From contig NZ_CALKZP010000037.1 in the NCBI RefSeq assembly GCF_938002845.1, positions 1-64,000 of the forward strand: a DNA stretch of 64,000 nt, read 5' to 3'. A model generated the notes under the pieces. It was not told the origin of the DNA and searched no databases. It was given only the letters and a program-made list of their open reading frames with translations. This document shows, piece by piece, positions 62,224-64,000 of this stretch. Every line of letters starts with the position of its first letter. Position 1 is the stretch's first letter. This DNA comes from an uncultured Campylobacter sp. GTDB lineage: Bacteria > Campylobacterota > Campylobacteria > Campylobacterales > Campylobacteraceae. Position numbers and translations under genes: made by a program.

Positions 62224-62979
62224 TTAGCTTTTTTCGTCTACGATGACGATTTTGCCGCTACGCGTGGATTTGATGCCCACGAAACGATCCGGATATGCTT
62301 GTTTTAGCTTGTCGGCTACGATTTTGATAAATGCGCCATCAAAAGCCTTCGTGACGATACGCTCATTTCCAGAGCGCTCCACGAGTGCATTTACATAAGA
62401 ATCGATAAATCGTTCTTGATTTTGTAAAAATTCCGCGATTTCAAAAACCACAGCAAGATCATATCTGATGCTAATCCAGTTGTAAATCATATACGAAAGA
62501 GCCTTGTAGCGGTGCCCCTCTTTGCCTATCAAAAGCGCGCTATCCTCGCCTTGTAGCTTGATATAGACGGTATTTTCGTCGATTTTGCTAACATCGCTAA
62601 CTTCGATCTTAAACTCGCTTGATCTAAAAAGCGCAGATAGCTTCTCTTTGATATCGGATAGAATTTCATCCGTCACAGCGCCCTTTTGCTTTTCTTTGCG
62701 ATGTTTAGAATGCATGGCGCGCGGACTTTGAGACTCTGATTTGTCGCTCTGCTTTTTCTCCGCTTTGCCAACTTTATTTTGTGGGGCGTTAAGTTCCGGA
62801 TTTTCGCTAAATTTTTCCCCTTCCAAAACCGCTTCTATTACAGCATTTTTCTTAAAAAGGCCCAAAAATCCGCCGCTTGGATGCTGCAGCACGCGCACGT
62901 TAAGCTGCGTTACTGAGCATCCCAGCTCAGCTGCTGCTTTATTATATGCGTCTTTTAAATTTTCTGCTTCAATTATCAT
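62224..62979 (-). CDS. jag: Jag/KhpB RNA-binding protein
   Basis: A 251-residue protein of the Jag (SpoIIIJ-associated) family. An N-terminal Jag_N domain (MIIEAENLKDAYNKAAAELG, HPSGGFLGLFKKNA) is followed by a basic linker, a KH domain (VYIKLQGEDSALLIGKEGHRYKALSYMIYNW) and an R3H domain (RFIDSYVNALVERSGN, RFVGIKSTRSGKIVIV). Jag/KhpB binds RNA and is linked to cell-envelope growth. The gene is fused in order with yidC (4-bp overlap) and mnmE, the usual bacterial arrangement near the replication origin. Confidence 0.93.
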   Translation of the reverse strand: MIIEAENLKDAYNKAAAELGCSVTQLNVRVLQHPSGGFLGLFKKNAVIEAVLEGEKFSENPELNAPQNKVGKAEKKQSDKSESQSPRAMHSKHRKEKQKGAVTDEILSDIKEKLSALFRSSEFKIEVSDVSKIDENTVYIKLQGEDSALLIGKEGHRYKALSYMIYNWISIRYDLAVVFEIAEFLQNQERFIDSYVNALVERSGNERIVTKAFDGAFIKIVADKLKQAYPDRFVGIKSTRSGKIVIVDEKS

Positions 62980-64000
62980 GATTTTTTCTCCGCTATTTGA
63001 GCTTGTTTATGCCTAGCAAAGGCTTTATTAATGACGTATTGCTGGATAATGGAGCAGAAGTTATTGACCGTCCAGTATAACGTAAGACCAGCAGGGAACA
63101 TCACAAAAAATACCGTAAAAATGAGCGGTAAGAATTTCATCATCTTCTCTTGCATCGGATCGGTAAATGTAGTCGGCGTAATCTTTTGCTGTAAAAACAT
63201 CAAAATTCCCATCGTAATCGGCAGGATGTAATATGGATCTTTAAGCGACAGATCGTGGATCCACAGCGCCCACTCCGCGCCCTTTAGCTCGATCGCATTA
63301 AGCAGCACGCGGTAGATCGCGAAAAATACCGGTATCTGAAGTAAAATCGGCAAGCAGCCGCCCATCGGATTGGCGCCGTTTTTCTTATACAGATCCATCA
63401 TATGCATCTGCAGCTTTTGCTTATCATCCTTGTATTTTTCTTGAAGCTCTTTCATCTTGGGCGCCAGATCTTTTAGCTTATTCATAGATAGCATTCCCTT
63501 GTAACTTAGCGGGAATAAGATTAGGCGGATGATGAGCGTAAGCACGACGATCGACCAGCCCCAGTTACCGATATAGCCGTGCAACCAGTTTAGAAATTTA
63601 AACATCGGGCGGGCGATGAAGGTAAACCAGCCATATTCGATAATGTGCGTAAGAGCAGGATTTATCGAGCTTAGCGTCGCGTGATCTTTCGCGCCGATAT
63701 AGCCCGTAAGACTAAGATCACCGTCTGAGCCTATGAAAACCTGCGAAATTTTATCCGCGTCGGTCACGGTCACATCCATATTGTTGCCATAAAATAGCGT
63801 CGTATAATAACGATCCGAGCTTGCAGCGATATTTGCACCACTTATTCGCTCGTTTTTATCCACGTCGCCATCTTTAAAAATTTCTACGCTTTCGTTTATA
63901 GCCTGCGAGCCCGTAAAAAATGAAGCGATTTTATCTGAAATTCCAGCGTCGCCCGGTTTTCCTACAATGACGCCGTGAACCGTATAGCTATCTACTTCTA
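62976..64000 (-). CDS. yidC: Membrane protein insertase YidC, 5' end outside window
   Basis: The frame is open to the right edge, so at least the last 341 codons are visible and the N-terminus is missing. The periplasmic P1-domain end is seen near 63700-64000. It is followed by the conserved five-helix insertase core with NWGWSIVVLTLIIRLILFPLSYKGMLSMNKLKDL, PKMKELQEKYKDDKQKLQ (cytoplasmic helical hairpin) and GGCLPILLQIPVFFAIYRVL. The C-terminal FFVMFPAGLTLYWTVNNF follows. YidC inserts inner-membrane proteins alone or with SecYEG. Confidence 0.95.
   Translation of the reverse strand, partial: EVDSYTVHGVIVGKPGDAGISDKIASFFTGSQAINESVEIFKDGDVDKNERISGANIAASSDRYYTTLFYGNNMDVTVTDADKISQVFIGSDGDLSLTGYIGAKDHATLSSINPALTHIIEYGWFTFIARPMFKFLNWLHGYIGNWGWSIVVLTLIIRLILFPLSYKGMLSMNKLKDLAPKMKELQEKYKDDKQKLQMHMMDLYKKNGANPMGGCLPILLQIPVFFAIYRVLLNAIELKGAEWALWIHDLSLKDPYYILPITMGILMFLQQKITPTTFTDPMQEKMMKFLPLIFTVFFVMFPAGLTLYWTVNNFCSIIQQYVINKAFARHKQAQIAEKKS

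Overview
The window reads as chromosomal DNA of a relatively GC-rich, probably oral, Campylobacter close to C. gracilis. The genus rests on the tmRNA tag (ANNVKFAPAYAKAA), the nap gene order A-G-H-B-L-D, the arginine/agmatine and LOS gene sets and the pervasive AAATTT/AAAATTTTA words. The species is inference.

Layout. 1-2.2 kb: start of a class V aminotransferase and an ankyrin-repeat membrane protein. 2.2-6.5 kb (minus): formate dehydrogenase block, with a selenocysteine-containing catalytic subunit whose in-frame TGA is followed by a SECIS hairpin, then fdhD, a ModE-like regulator and a small protein. 7.0-13.4 kb (plus): tightly overlapped periplasmic nitrate reductase operon napAGHBLD. Formate oxidation and nitrate reduction thus sit back to back and diverge from one 536-bp intergenic region. 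14.3-21.7 kb: AI-2E-type permease, ribD remnant, two small membrane proteins, ruvB, a hypothetical gene and panB, separated by long non-coding tracts. 21.8-23.6 kb: tmRNA and a small group of orphan immunity-like genes, one of them frameshifted.

24.0-34.2 kb: a complete filamentous (inovirus) prophage integrated in the initiator tRNA-fMet gene, bounded by a 46-bp direct repeat with one mismatch. It carries three left-end genes of unknown role (the third HTH-like), a divergent repressor plus a secreted cargo protein, a ssDNA-binding-like protein, a major coat protein, three tiny membrane proteins, a pIII-like adhesin, a pVI-like protein, Zot/pI, a secretin/pIV, an HUH replication initiator and a tyrosine integrase. 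Several large hairpins in its gaps look like packaging, origin or translational control elements.

34.2-45.9 kb: tRNA-Gln, a pseudopilin with a perfect consensus promoter, agmatine catabolism genes (aguB, aguA), tRNA-Arg, two small proteins, msrAB, purH, a lipoprotein and a Clp-fold protease, again separated by repeat-rich non-coding tracts. 46-51 kb: a cluster of related lipoproteins, a TerB-DnaJ protein and purL. 51.2-60.4 kb (minus): lipooligosaccharide genes joined by 4-bp ATGA overlaps (glycosyltransferases, two NodB deacetylases, O-antigen ligase, ELM1-like protein, LpxL acyltransferase). 60.5-64 kb: conserved yidC-jag-mnmE block, with yidC running off the right edge.

The strongest unexplained signals are (i) the inovirus with its RNA/DNA hairpins and tRNA-fMet target, and (ii) long low-complexity insertions in otherwise conserved enzymes (NapL, AI-2E permease, AguB-like nitrilase, MnmE, a glycosyltransferase, ELM1-like protein). 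Part of their DNA uses the same AAATTT-type words that fill the gene-free tracts.
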